Assembly: GCF_024586455.1 (NCBI RefSeq)
Contig: NC_065922.1
Coordinates: 78,475,106-78,539,105 of the forward strand
From: Bactrocera neohumeralis
Lineage: Eukaryota; Arthropoda; Insecta; Diptera; Tephritidae
Direction: 5' to 3'
Length of the DNA: 64,000 nt
The notes under the pieces were generated by a model. That model saw only the letters and a list, made by a program, of their open reading frames with translations, was not told where the DNA came from and did not search any database. This document shows positions 13,389-25,139 of this stretch, in pieces (position 1 is the stretch's first letter; the number at the start of each line of letters is the position of its first letter). A program made the translations under genes and the position numbers.

Positions 13389-14420
13389 TTAGGTAGTCGA
13401 AAAAATCTTTTCGTATTTTGTCAATAGATGTCGTTGCAGTCGTGTATCTCCAGTGCTACCAATCACATGTCATATGGTATTAAAACGGTGAGATTTTAGG
13501 CTTCATTTAACCAAAAAAAATTAAATTCCGGAAAGAAAAAAGTTACATCTGTTCAAAAATGAGTGAAAATAATATTAATATATTTTGAAATTTTTGTCTA
13601 AAAAAGGAAAGAATGCCACGCAAACCACCAAAAAAATTTGTGAAGTTTACGGAGACGATGCTATCGTTGAAAAATTCGATGAAATTATGGAAAAGATTGA
13701 CCAGGACCGTCACATAAGCAGCCATGACATCGCTAAGGACGCTAACATTTATCATCAAACGGTTTTGAACCATTTAAATAAGGCTACAAAAAGAAGCTCG
13801 ATGTTTGGGTACCACATGAATTGTCTGTGAACAATTTAATGGACCAAATTAACATCTGCGATTCTTTGCTGAAACGAAATGAAATCGAAACATTTCTGTA
13901 ACGAATGGTAACAGGAGACGAAAAGTGGATCAAATACGACAACAATGTGCGAAAAAAGATCATGGTTCAAGCGTGGTGAAGCTCAACAAATGGTCGCAAA
14001 GCCAGGATTGACGCCTCGAGAAGTTATGCTGAGTGTTTGGTGGTATTGGAAAGGAATCATCCACTATGAGCTGATCCAGCCTGGTCGAACGATTGATTAT
14101 ACATTTTATTGTCAACAACTGATGAGATTAAAGCAAGCAATCGAAAAGACGGCCAGAACTGATCAACAGAAAGGGCTTCATTTTCCATTAGGACAAAGCT
14201 GGACCAGACACATATTTGATGACTCGGCAAAAACTTGGAGAGCTTGGCTAGGAAGTTTTGATGCATCCACCAAGTAGTGCTAACCTTGCACAATCTGACT
14301 ACTATTTGTTTCGGTCAATGCAGAAGTCTGTGAAAATTATTTGTCATTAAAGTTCATTATAAATATAAAAAAAATAAGTTGAAGTTTGATTAGAACTACG
14401 AAAATTTTTCGACTACCCAA
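13389..14420 (+). mobile_element. Inactive mariner (mori-like), 1,032 bp, both ends present
   Basis: The element is bounded by TA on each side and by inverted repeats: the left end reads TTAGGTAGTCGAAAAAATC and the right end, reversed, TTGGGTAGTCGAAAAATTT. Between them lie a helix-turn-helix part (DAIVEKFDEIMEKIDQD.. around 13640-13800), the first catalytic box TGDEKW near 13930, and VWWYWKGIIHYELIQPG. The second catalytic region is frameshifted and the third reads ANLAQSDYYLF where PDLAPSDYHLF is usual, so the third Asp is replaced by Asn. Several stops interrupt the frame. It looks related to the mori subfamily (DD37D). Members should be near 1.3 kb, so about 0.25 kb has been lost. Confidence 0.85.
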
Positions 14421-15863
14421 TACTGAACGTTTTTGCAAGTGTCAGAAGTTTTATCCCTGACAATGTTCAGTACAACTTGAATTCTCTCTATTGGTAACTG
14501 CACAAGTCTTACTTTATGCGATCGGAGTAAAAATGCTAATTACAGATGCAAACATGATGAGATAAAAAGAACAACAGCGACAACAACACCAACAACAAAT
14601 AACAAAACCAATAGTTATCAAGAAGTGTGCTGTAACAGGCATAGGCGACAAGATATCATCTCAAACATGCCACATAGCACATGCCACACGCCACATGCCA
14701 CAAATGCGCAAACAACTTGTACTAAACAGGCTATAACAACAACAACCACCTCAGCAGAGTGCATCAAAACAATGGCACATATTAGAGGCGAAAATGAAGT
14801 GATGCGCAAATATATGGCCCTTTGGTGGCAGCTGCAACAACAAACAGCAGCATGACGACACAGAAAATGCCACGGACCACGGTAAGTGTTGTATGCCAAG
14901 CGCTGTTGAACATGCTAAAACTTATGTTTTAATTAGGAAAGTGCGAGCGGATCGAATTTCGCTGTGTAAACATGAAAACACGCTGACGCGTCGCCCAAAG
15001 CAGTACTGAATGGGCGGACAACAACAGGCAAATGGAGCGTCAGCCGCGGTAAGGATGACATTTTAGCTTAAAATAGCCTGCGCTCAGTGGAGATAAGCGC
15101 CGAAACGGTAACGGTTTGAAAGTCAGCCAGATTTATTCTGCACTATTTTTGCCTTCGAATTACACCAGTGACACTTAGATAAAATGCATGAGAGCTCTTA
15201 TTGAACGCTGACAGAGATTGATGTGGCCATCAGCGTACGTTTTAATTGGCATAAACGCAAAGTTTTCCTACGCAATTTTCAACTAATTTTCCTATGCATT
15301 CATGTGGCGTAATCTTTTGACGTCGACAAGAGGCTCTCCGCCACAGTCCAGTGTCCAGGCGCCGCAGCAAGCGCCTAATTGCGCTGTCAGGTGACACTGC
15401 TGGTGCGCTCATAATCAATTAACACTGGTTTTGTAGGCCATTACATAGCACTCCATGGCACAGCGGAGCTTAAGCCGGCATGTGCGCGTTTTAAAGATTA
15501 CACGGCGGCGAAAATAAACGGGCTGCATTAAAGATCACACTGTGCACCAGTGAAAACTGGCAAACATGTAAAGCGCAGGTTGATAACTCATTTGCAGCGT
15601 GGCGCTGCGTTATTTTCGTGCAACCGATTTATTGATTTTTCCATAATAAATCACCTGCCACAGTGCGCTTACAAGAATTTATTACGCAGCACAAATCTTA
15701 TGCCACAGCGGACGCCAACACCAACACTAAACAGTGCCGACATCACCACAAAAACCACCACCACCACCGCAGTCAGACCCCGCTAGTTCACCACAATTAT
15801 CATTACTTCCACCTGCAACATGCTACAACGCTGCGGCATGCAACATGAGCAGCGCGCGCTTAC
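14421..15863. other. Spacer, no supported gene
   Basis: CAA-rich and GC-mixed sequence. Frames of 60-93 codons on both strands overlap one another and have no recognisable domain. A GTAAGT donor-like site follows a ten-codon frame near 14880, too little to call an exon. Confidence 0.45.
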
Positions 15864-16016
15864 ATCTTCTAAAATTTGAATTATTTCGCTGTCGCTGATA
15901 TTCCTATCCCGCCAACTATCCCACTTCGGCTGACTGCCGCAAGTACCGTCGATGCACGTTGTTGTTGTCGCCTCTGACATCCAACTGCGGCCGTCAGTCG
16001 ACGTCAACACAGCCAT
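15864..16016 (-). CDS. Candidate first coding exon, unknown protein
   Basis: A minus-strand frame starts at a good fly translation start (TCAAAATGGCT) and runs 51 codons to a strong donor (GAAGAT then GTAAGC) in phase 0. It encodes MAVLTSTDGRSWMSEATTTT.. and ends SDSEIIQILED, a hydrophilic, Trp- and acid-containing sequence without a signal peptide. I do not recognise it. No partner exon could be assigned between here and the left edge, so it may belong to a minus-strand gene with long introns or be chance. Confidence 0.3.
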
Positions 16017-16700
16017 TTTGATTTAAATGTCCATAAATCAGCAGATGGATCGTGTGAAGCGGACAGTTCGGCGACGGCGCCGGCAGCGGCCAGCAAATGG
16101 AAATGTTTACGATGAACAACTAAACTGTCTACAATAAAAACACTGCATAAAAGCAAGCAATCAATGGTTCTAACAGTAAACGCTGCGTACAAGCCGCAAA
16201 ACACGCACCTTGTTGCAGCGCATGCGTGCCACTTGTTACCTATACTGAGTACAATTGCGTTTTCCCATCTAAGTCCTCCTCATTAAATTCGTTTATTGCC
16301 TCCCTACTGATTTGGCGCAGGCGCTGTGCATTCGACTCGCATGTTTATTGCTTGTGTTGCTGCAATTCTGCTTGCCACATTTGCATGCCAACTCAATGCG
16401 GCACAGGAGCTTTGTGCGGGAGATACGCCACCGGCAAGGTGCAAACGGCGCCGCATGCTGCACTTTATGTGTTGCATGTGCTCGCTGTGTAGTTTGCTGT
16501 GATTGCTCGTTAACGGAGTTGTTGTTGGTTGTCTGCCGAAATTGCCGAATGCAAATGAGTTAATGCTACAGGTTGCTCCGCTTGCGCTATCATTGCCACT
16601 CCACCACTCTACGTGAAGCCACCACTGTGGTAGCAGTATATGGGCGCCTAAAAGCATGCACCGCAATATTACTTCACACAAAAATGGCGACAAATTGAAA
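16017..16700. other. Spacer, no supported gene
   Basis: Frames of 83-135 codons overlap on opposite strands around 16.2-16.7 kb; none has a motif or convincing splice signals. Confidence 0.4.
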
Positions 16701-16701
16701 T

Positions 16702-16768
16702 TTTGCGTCAATTTTGGGACACCCTGTATTTAATTCCAATCTTGCGTTAATTTTGGGATACTCGTTAT
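16702..16768. repeat. Tandem pair of transposon-end-like sequences
   Basis: TGCGTCAATTTTGGGACACC followed by CTGTAT is repeated in diverged form about 40 bases later (TGCGTTAATTTTGGGATAC). The ..GGGACACCCTGTA pattern is what the outer end of several Tc1/mariner-type elements looks like. No transposase is attached. Confidence 0.4.
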
Positions 16769-16854
16769 AATTAATTTACACTAATATAACATCAAAGATT
16801 CCTAAATTCTGCAGAAAAAAACACAAACGCTACCCACTCCACGATAAATCAATT

Positions 16855-17320
16855 ATTCTTCTTCTTTACTAACGTAGAAACCGCCTACGCGATTATAGCC
16901 GAATTAACAACAGCGCCAGTCGTTTCTTCACTTCGCAAAGTGGCGCCAATTAGAGATTCCAATCGAAACCAGATCCTTCTCCTCTTGGTCTTTCCAACGG
17001 AGTGGAGGTCTTCTTCTTCCTCTCCCCGGCGGGTACCGCGTCGAATACTTTCAGAGCTGGAGTGTTTTCGTCCATTCGGACGACATGACCTAGCCAGCGG
17101 AGCCGCTGTCTTTTAATTTGCTGAACTATGTCAATGTTGTCGTATATCTCATACAGCTCATCGTTCCATCGAATGCGATATTCGCCGTGGACCATAAATC
17201 TTCTGCAGAACCTTTCTCTCGAAAACTCGTAACGTCGACTCTTCAGATGCTATCATCGTCCATGCCTCTGCATCATTTGGCAGGACGGGAATAATGAGTG
17301 ACTTATAGAGTTCGCTGAGA
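16855..17320 (-). mobile_element. LINE 3' end fragment
   Basis: The minus strand carries RIRWNDELYEIYDNIDIVQQ, RLRWLGHVVRMDENTPALK and VFDAVPAGE, the conserved tail downstream of the reverse transcriptase domain in this LINE family, then the TTC/GAA-rich 3' end. Only the last several hundred bases of the element remain. The copies at 2.64-3.61 kb and 31.35-32.1 kb share this 3' end almost word for word. Confidence 0.8.
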
Positions 17321-17549
17321 CGATCAATAGCTCATATCTGACCAGTTCAAAACTAGATAAAATGTTATTTGGATGTCAGACGAGTGCCATAGAAAGATAT
17401 AAAAATTCCAGCGGAGTACACAGCTGCTAGAACGTTTTAAACTTACAAGAGGGTCAACTTCACTTGTTCTTTAGACAAATCCGAGGCAGAGTCAATACTA
17501 TGCCTGCTGGGAACGATCAAAAGAGAAATTTATATGCATTTTGAACAAA

Positions 17550-17975
17550 TAGCTCAGAGCAGAAGGAACTTAAAATAGCCCGCTGCAAATTAACAAAGCA
17601 AATATGGCCCAAATATGGCCCAAATATGACAGAAAGAGAACCCAGGGCCTACTATTTATGTACAGAAATATTATATAAAGGCTTTCAGCTACTATAACGG
17701 GGCACAAGCCTTGAAGGGAATAAAGAAACGGATTTCCACTTTCTTTGTGAATGCCCAGCTCTATTACAAACCCTACGACCCTACTTGGAACCCATACGGT
17801 ACCGAATCTTGAATGGTTGTCCACAAAAAGCTTAACGTATGTAAGTAGTTTCATTGAGAGCACCAAATTGAGCGCAGCGATGAAACAGGATAACCAAATT
17901 ATAAGTCTTGCGATAGTGCATCAAGCGCTAATTGAGCCCATGGTAACAGCACTCCCGCGCTACCTATCTGTCTAA
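17550..17975 (+). mobile_element. LINE C-terminal fragment of a second family
   Basis: The plus strand reads, with frameshifts, a post-RNase H region (CK.TKQIWP) and then FHFLCECPAL, the cysteine-rich C-terminal box of I/R1/Jockey-type ORF2 proteins, followed by LGTHTVPNLEWLSTKSL and FIEST. This family differs from the GHVVRM family at 16.86 kb. An 11-base unit AAATATGGCCC is tandemly doubled near 17600. Stops interrupt every frame. Confidence 0.7.
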
Positions 17976-19706
17976 AGAATCTAGTACCGTGCGAAGTTGA
18001 AATGCAAGGTGCAAGTTCGACCCTCCAATACTGAAAACGGAAAACAAGCTTTCGGTCTTTTTTATTTGATACGACGAAGTTTACGTAAGAGTTCCTCACT
18101 GCGGAAAATATAAAGTTCTGTCGCGAAAAGGTGCTTGGGAATAGTCAAGGGATTAGCGGTCTTAAAAGCATTTTCTCTTCAGAAATAGTCACTAAGCTCG
18201 CTCGATAGTCCTCAATGTCAATTGCAATTTCGCTACGTCAACACTTCAACGGCCTCGAGTGCTAATAAAAACGCCGCGGATCTCGTGTGACAACAACTAC
18301 AACCCTGAGACAAACAAACGAATTAATCAAAAATTGAAGATGTACTCGAACTGAAAATAAATAGCCGAATCGAAGTGAATTAGTTTAAATTACACACTCG
18401 AGTGAACAAATTTACAATTAGAAATTAACAAACGTCAATGCCCAATGGCAAGCGATTCGCTACGCATATATACATATATGTATTTGCAAATACAACAATC
18501 TATACTTGAAGTGGGTGTGACGTCGATTTCGCGGTTCAGCGCTATGGAAAACGCTCGTTCGTCGGTTGGTGTGGCCGGCGGGCGGGCTGCGAAATGCTCC
18601 ACATTCGACATGGAGTGGCGACGTGGTGACTGGCGCATTCCACTCACAGAGATATCGCTTAAAACTAAAATAGAACATGAGTTATGCAATTAGCGCTCAT
18701 ATCACAGTGAAGTCGTAGGCGCTGAAAGCTCAATGGCAGACCAACAAAAGCGTTACAAATTGCTACCGTCCATTCGACGACGGCTTCGTTCACAACGAAA
18801 TCATAGAAACACGATTTTTACACGGCAATAACGCTAATTGAATTCTAACACAATATTATTTTTTCTTTTTCAACTAGAAATCAGCACAAAATCCACTTTA
18901 AAGTCACTGCGCTGAGCGTGCAATCATCAATCACATCACCAAATCCATGCTACGGCCGAGCTTACCGCTGAAACACCAGCGAAAAAATGGGAAAAAACGG
19001 TGTGGAATTGAAAACAAAACCAAAGACAACAACAATACGATCGCGTTGTGACGTCAATACAAACCATGGAAAATTAACAACTAAATCGTCGATGGTGGCG
19101 GCAACAAACCGCATGAAGCATGACAAGCGATACATTTTCGAAAACCGTTGAAACAACAACAAGAACACGCTGCAAAAAAGTGCTATGCTCATGAGCCTAA
19201 ACAAAGGGGGCAATGAATATGAATATGAAATAAAATTATCAAAAACAAAAAATCAGCAAAATTAATTTAATAAATAAACTACAACAAAGGCTAAGCTCAC
19301 ACCAAACCAGTTTTTCGGACAAACAATGGAAACAACAAGTCTCAGAACGCTATTCGGATAAAAGCCAGACAGCTTAATGCAGCGCGCATTTTTTATCATC
19401 GCACACACACACACATACAACATATTTATATTTTGATTCGAGATTTAAAAAAAAACCTCTAGAGTTGATTATTTGGTTCTGCAAGGCTTGGCATAAGTGC
19501 ACTTATTGCAAAGTGGTACGAGTTAGTTTCATACAAGAATATAAGAAAGCTAGTTTCGGATTTCAACACTATAGTATGCTAAGTGCTTCCACACAGCGCT
19601 TGTGAAGAAATCTTAAGGACAAACTTTTTGCAGATATTGAGGAATATCACTTCTAAAATATAATATACTATAATGGCCATGAAAGAAGTTCAAACCGTTG
19701 AAAATA
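17976..19706. other. Spacer, no supported gene
   Basis: Three overlapping frames of 72-84 codons at 18435-18693 lie on both strands and show nothing recognisable. A short (CA)n run lies near 19402-19414. Confidence 0.4.
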
Positions 19707-19800
19707 TTGGGTAGTCGAATAAGTCTTTTCGTATTTCTAATCAAACTTCAACTTATGTCTTTATATTTTTACTAATAAATAAATAAACAAATATGTATCA
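19707..19800 (-). mobile_element. Mariner 3' end fragment
   Basis: Directly after a TA, TTGGGTAGTCGAATAAGTC followed by CTAATCAAACTTCAACTTAT matches in reverse complement the right end of the mariner at 13389-14420. Only about 90 bases of the right end are present; the transposase is gone. Confidence 0.7.
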
Positions 19801-19870
19801 TTTTAGTCTAAATTAAGGATCATAATGTACTCTTTCTCTTACTTAAGTACAATGACACTTTAAGGATATG

Positions 19871-20039
19871 ATATTTCTCCTATTCTCTTTTTCCCTTCGT
19901 TTTATCTTGAGGATATGATATTTGTCCATCTTCATCTCTTTCTTTCGCCTTCAGCTCTTCCTCTCCTCTCTCTTTCGGATGTGAATTTTTTCCATTTGCT
20001 CTCACTCTCTCTCTACGCCTCGCTCTCTTTCTTTCTCAA
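19871..20039. repeat. Pyrimidine-rich tract with GAGA-type core
   Basis: About 170 bases are nearly all C and T on the plus strand, broken by two copies of GATATGATATTT about 46 bases apart. The last part (20000-20037) is CTCACTCTCTCTCTACGCCT and similar, which reads as GAGAGAG on the minus strand. GAGA-factor-type proteins bind such repeats in flies. No coding start lies close by, so a regulatory role is a guess. Confidence 0.45.
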
Positions 20040-21789
20040 ATATATCCTCAAATAATAGGCCTTTTAACTTATGCACCGGCCTGGTCTAGGGATATAAATT
20101 TGACACTTCAATGCTAAATAATCAAAGGAAGTAGAATTTATCTACATTATGATCACCGCTGTATTTTTTGACATTTGATAAAGAAATGACTTTCGGTCCG
20201 AGGAAATCTCAGTACATCATTAATTTCTCTTTCGAGAGGCGAGAAAGCGCCAATTTATTGTAACCAAGTATTTTCATAGTATTTACGAACGAAATATATT
20301 TTCATTTCCAATTTGGCAATAAATTGCTGATTCCTCGGTCAATCGCTTCGCCGCTTCCCTTCCTGCTCATCGTTCTCTCAAAACATTACATATATAACGA
20401 GAATCCCGACCCTATCATAATTTCTGCCAATCGTGGTTTCCCTCATATCAATGCAATGCATAGGTTTCCATGACGTCAATAGACCAAAGTGTAAACAACC
20501 GTTGTACAGAAATAGCTACACACAACAAAGGGGCACTCTAATCAGCGGCGATATAATACTCGTACAGCTGCCACTTATCAGCACCCTCCACTATTATAAC
20601 CTCTATTTAAAACAACAATAAAAGTGCTGGCTTCACACCTCATCAACCGCTGAGCAAAAGGTGGTTGCACGGCGACGGAAGCTTTATTGATGATTATCGC
20701 CGCCGCACACAATTGCACCAACTGCTAAGCAGCGCCAACAGCAACACCTTCACTTATCGTCACCACTCTCTCATTATCGCCAGCATCGACGAACTAATAA
20801 AGCAATTACAGAACACACACTTTCACACACGTGCCCACGCACCCAAATAATCGGCTGTTTCCCAGACGACAGACGACACGGCGTATACGCGATCTTTGCG
20901 ATCTTTTGAGCGAATCTTTTCCTTGCGCTTGGAAATATTTGCATACGCACATGCATATACATAAGTGGGGTAAGCGGCGATATAAATGGAATTTTTATGC
21001 TTCAAGGTCAAACCGTAAATTCATTTGTAATTCGTTGCACGACGCTTGCTTTATCGCACTTGTGAACCAAGTCGACGTTACACCAACTCATTTGTGTGAT
21101 TAGATTAACTGCGAGTTCGCGCACAACTGCGCAGCAGTGCGGTGCAGAAGCGGCAGTTGTGGTAATTTTTATTATTATTGCTTTTGGTGTTTGTGCCATT
21201 GACGTCACTCCAAGTTTGACGCTCGTTTTCTGTATGATATATTGCTATGCTCTCACGTATAGTTGTTGTTGCTGTATAGAAGTTGACTCCTCTTGATGGT
21301 GCTTCATATTGACGTGAATTGATATTTGCAGAGCCGCTAATATTGGCAGTTAGAGATTTTTCAGTTTCCGTAGGAGATTTCGACTTTAGCAAATAATTAT
21401 TGATAGTGTTAATTTATTTTGATTAGAACGTTCATCAAAAACTTTCCGGCAGTTCTGCAGTTTGACAGCCTCGCATGCTTCAGTTAGAGAATAGAATCGA
21501 AAGCGTTTTGGAAACGCGAGCAAAAATTAGCGTCTGGATTGAATCCTCCTTCAATTAGTGCTAGCGTAGTAGAGTTATCCACCAAATCGCGATACATCAT
21601 TTTTCAATTTGGGGAATATTGTTGAGCCTCCTAGGGCTTCGTTTAGCTGTGATGGTGTCAAGATTACAGAATGTCATAAAAGGAGGTATTAGTAAGGGCC
21701 CACTAAGAACATTCGACAGCTTTCCAATTAACTGGCAACGCTCGAGGAGCTTGAACACAACATTCAGCGCGATTTGACCAAAATATCAG
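20040..21789. other. Spacer, no supported gene
   Basis: Frames of 60-99 codons on both strands have no recognisable domain, no signal peptide and no consistent splice sites. Confidence 0.4.
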
Positions 21790-22356
21790 CCGAAATGCTA
21801 AGCCGATTCATCCTTCCATCCATCCATGTCTCTGATGAAGACCGGAAGAATTAGCAAGTCCAAAGTGAAAACGATGCTGATTGTCTTTTTTCACATTAAA
21901 AGCATTATCCACCACGGATTTGTTCCTCCTGGACAAACCGTCAACGCCATGTTTTACGTGGAAGTCCTCAAGAGACTCCAACGAAGGGTCAATCAGGTTC
22001 GACAAGACATCGCACCCGATTGGAAGTTGCACCAAGGCCGGCATCGCAACGCTTCCGCAGTAGCCCTACGGCCCAGATATGGCCCCCGGACTTTTTTTTG
22101 TTTCCTTACCCGAAAAGGCCGATGAAAGGCAAGCATTTTGAAACGACAGAGGGGATCCAAGCAGCATGCCACTCGGCTTTCAAAGCGATTCCGGAGAATG
22201 TCTTCCATGACGCCTTCAATTCTTAGAAATCGCGCTGGCAGCGCTGCATTGACGCAGAAGGAGCCTATTTTGAAAGTTTTTAAAGAATTGTAACGATTGT
22301 AACGAAATAAATTTTTTTTAATCGACTCAGTCCTATTAGTTTCCGGACAAATCCTG
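21790..22356 (+). mobile_element. Inactive mariner, 3' half
   Basis: The plus strand encodes the middle and end of a mariner transposase: FHIKSIIHHGFVPPGQTVN (linker to the second catalytic region), a frameshifted WPPDFFLFP in place of DLAPxDFFLFP at the third catalytic Asp, then HFETTEGIQ and SRWQRCIDAEGAYFE near the C-terminus. The right inverted repeat (reverse of CAGGATTTGTCCGGAAACTA) ends at 22356 before TA. No matching left end was found upstream, so the copy is 5'-truncated, and stops show it is dead. It is a different mariner family from the one at 13.4 kb. Confidence 0.8.
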
Positions 22357-22358
22357 TA

Positions 22359-25139
22359 TTAATAAATTATCGACGGATTTTACTATTTCTTGCATATAAC
22401 TAGTGGCGAATGGACCTGTCAAGCAGTCTGATTTTCCGATTTTTTTTTCTACGAACTGCAACGTTTTCGGCACGTTTTCGGCAAGCTATGACATTCTTCT
22501 TATTTTCTCACATATTTCGAATCTTGCAGTGCGCTTCAGCGATGATGACGTCAATTACATTCCATAACAATTAAAAAGACACGACTTAGCCAGACCAACG
22601 GGCTATAGCACATAACGTTTATCTCAACAACAATTCTTCCGGACCGGAAAAATCCAAAAAAAAAACCGCTTATCACAAATTATTAAATTAAAAAGAAAGT
22701 AATTGCTGAAAGTCGCCGTAAAAAACTCGCTCATACTTGTTTACAGGCTGTCAACTAGCAGATAGCACGCTGCGAACGACGGGTGGAGGTAAGACTCGAA
22801 TTTGCTAAATTAAAGACGTCAGCGCGTTTAGTGACCACATATGTACTTGTGCCGATGTGGATTTGTGGTCTCGGAGGGCTGGGCATTAGCTGAACTCGTA
22901 TTATTTTAAAGACAAGCAGTGGTTCGACAGACAGCCGTCGTGTCGTCTTTAATCCGTTGGCTATTGTACGCGCATGATCTGCCATGTTGCTCAAGTATTA
23001 CTTGGCACACAAAAAGCAACTGACAAAGCGTCCAGGCTTATCGAGTAATCCATTGAAATGTGACGCCTGCAGGCTTAGCGGTGCCACTTGTACTTATTTA
23101 TTTATTTATTTACATTCGCGAACATTTTGTCTTCAATATCACTTACGTGAGCATTAGCAGCTTTCTCGTAATACGGCGATTTATAAGCGTAGCGTCTGTC
23201 GCCATTTGTCATCCACTGTCGATCGCGCACATATGCCGCTGGCTTTGTGGGCGTATGTGTGTGCTGAGTATTCACATTTGCGATTGCTATCGCAGGCGTC
23301 CGCCACCACTTAGGCCATCAGTCGGAGGTGTGTATGCCCGTGCGCGTCACTCTAATTGCTGTCGAAATCTTTTGCGCAACGCGACTAACGTCAGAGCGGC
23401 CGCACTCGCAACTCTGCGCGCCGCCTTGGCCACGTTTCTACACCATGCATTGATTTAAGTTTTCAATGCGCATTGGCAATTTCGCTATGCCTTGGTGACG
23501 GTGAGCGTGTTTAATTGATTGCCCGGGCTCATCGGCGGATCGTGTGTCAAATATAGAAGGCGATATATGATTATCGATAATTAAACTACGCTCATAAATA
23601 TCGGCATTTGATGGATTTGTTATTCTGCGATAAAAGAAATATAAATAAACGATTTGCTGATATGGCAGCGCTATGATTAGCGGATGTTGTGCACTGAAGT
23701 GCCTCAGGTGCGCATTTACGGCGCGGCCTGCCCATTTTTCCACCGTTTATGACCGCTATTTTGATCGAAAAACCAATCAACCTTTATCAGCGCAGCTATC
23801 AAAAGTCACCGAGTCATAAAAGTCGCGCCGCTGTCACATAAACACGACACTTGCTTGCTATTATTAATTTCATGTACCTGTTGTTGGGCCTTCCCCGCAA
23901 GCCCCTCCACCGATTACACTGCAGCCAAATGGTCGACAAGCGGAGAACGACAAGTGTTGTAATGAGCAATGTAATTGAAAATAAGTGGGGTGGATGTTAG
24001 GTTCAATAGGGGATCAGTTTTAGTTAAAGTATACGCAAGGCGAAGCTACGCAACATATTTGTAGAAGAAGATACGCCAAGCAACCAATATCAAAGAGTAC
24101 ATTTATGTCAAATGCTCTAAACAAAGAGTGAAAGAAAGCGTTTCTGGAGTAATATTTTCAATTTCTATCAACATATAGTGAGCTTCGAGCTCGCTCACGA
24201 CCGACGGAATAAGAATTCCACCCCACTTCTCACTACCAAGCTCCAGCGTTACAAAAGCAACATTGGTTGACTTCCATCTTCACACTTTCCATTTTCTCAT
24301 TGAAAGTAATAAACATTTTTTGGCACCGTCATTTATTAGCTTTTTTGCAATTACTTAGAAATGCTCAATTTTTCATTTACCAAAAATGTCTTATTTCATA
24401 ATTATCAACTACTAAGATATACAATTGGAGAATACCAACATGGCAGGATGAAACAATACGATAAGAAAATGAAACATTTCAAAAATGAGTGATGATGAGA
24501 AATATGCGGTGATAACGGTTGGGTATGACAGCAGCGCTGTGGCTGTGACAGATTCCATACACACACACAAACGTGCGTCTATTTGTACAGCCCAGTAAAT
24601 ATTTGCTAATTAGCAAAGGTAGCTCCATAAACGAGTTTTATGTGCATGTATGTATATATAAGTATGTGTGTCAACTTGCACGCATACATAAGTGTCACTT
24701 TCATGCGCTGCGCCGAACGCGGTTGTCAGCGCACTAAATCATAGAGACAATATAAGTAGATAATTTAAAAAAATAACTTCATACACATGTCTATGTATGT
24801 ATGTATATTTATATGCGTCGTAAAAGCAAATAATAATAAAAACAAAAATGGGTTAAAATACCTCAACGATAAGATAAATTAAATTAAAGCTGCATTCCTT
24901 TCACGTCCCACCGACCATATGACAAGGTGAAATTAGACTAATGTCACTTAGCCTAACGGAATAAGCATACATGCACAATTTCCATTGCTTTTGCGCGTAA
25001 TCACGCTCATACCGAGTCTACGCAAGTATTTATATAATTTACAGTTAATCACTAAATCTTAACAATTTTACAACAGTTCTTTGGGAAAAATAGTTTAGAA
25101 TACTTTAGGTTTGTTGAGATTTTGTTTGGGCGTGCGGCT
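22359..25139. other. Spacer and probable 3' flank of the 25-28 kb gene
   Basis: A 132-codon plus-strand frame (23060-23458) and a 101-codon minus-strand frame (23438-23743) lack motifs. A DRE-like TATCGATA lies at about 23574. The sequence from about 24.0 kb on is AT-rich and probably contains the 3' untranslated region of the minus-strand gene ending at 25140, but no single polyadenylation signal stands out. Confidence 0.4.

Noticed and set aside
14849..14882. Ten-codon frame followed by GTAAGTG
   Set aside because: A short ATG-to-donor match of this size is expected by chance.
23060..23458. 132-codon frame beginning with a hydrophobic stretch
   Set aside because: The hydrophobic part comes from a TTTA repeat and the rest is Arg/Cys/Ala noise; no family or splice signals.
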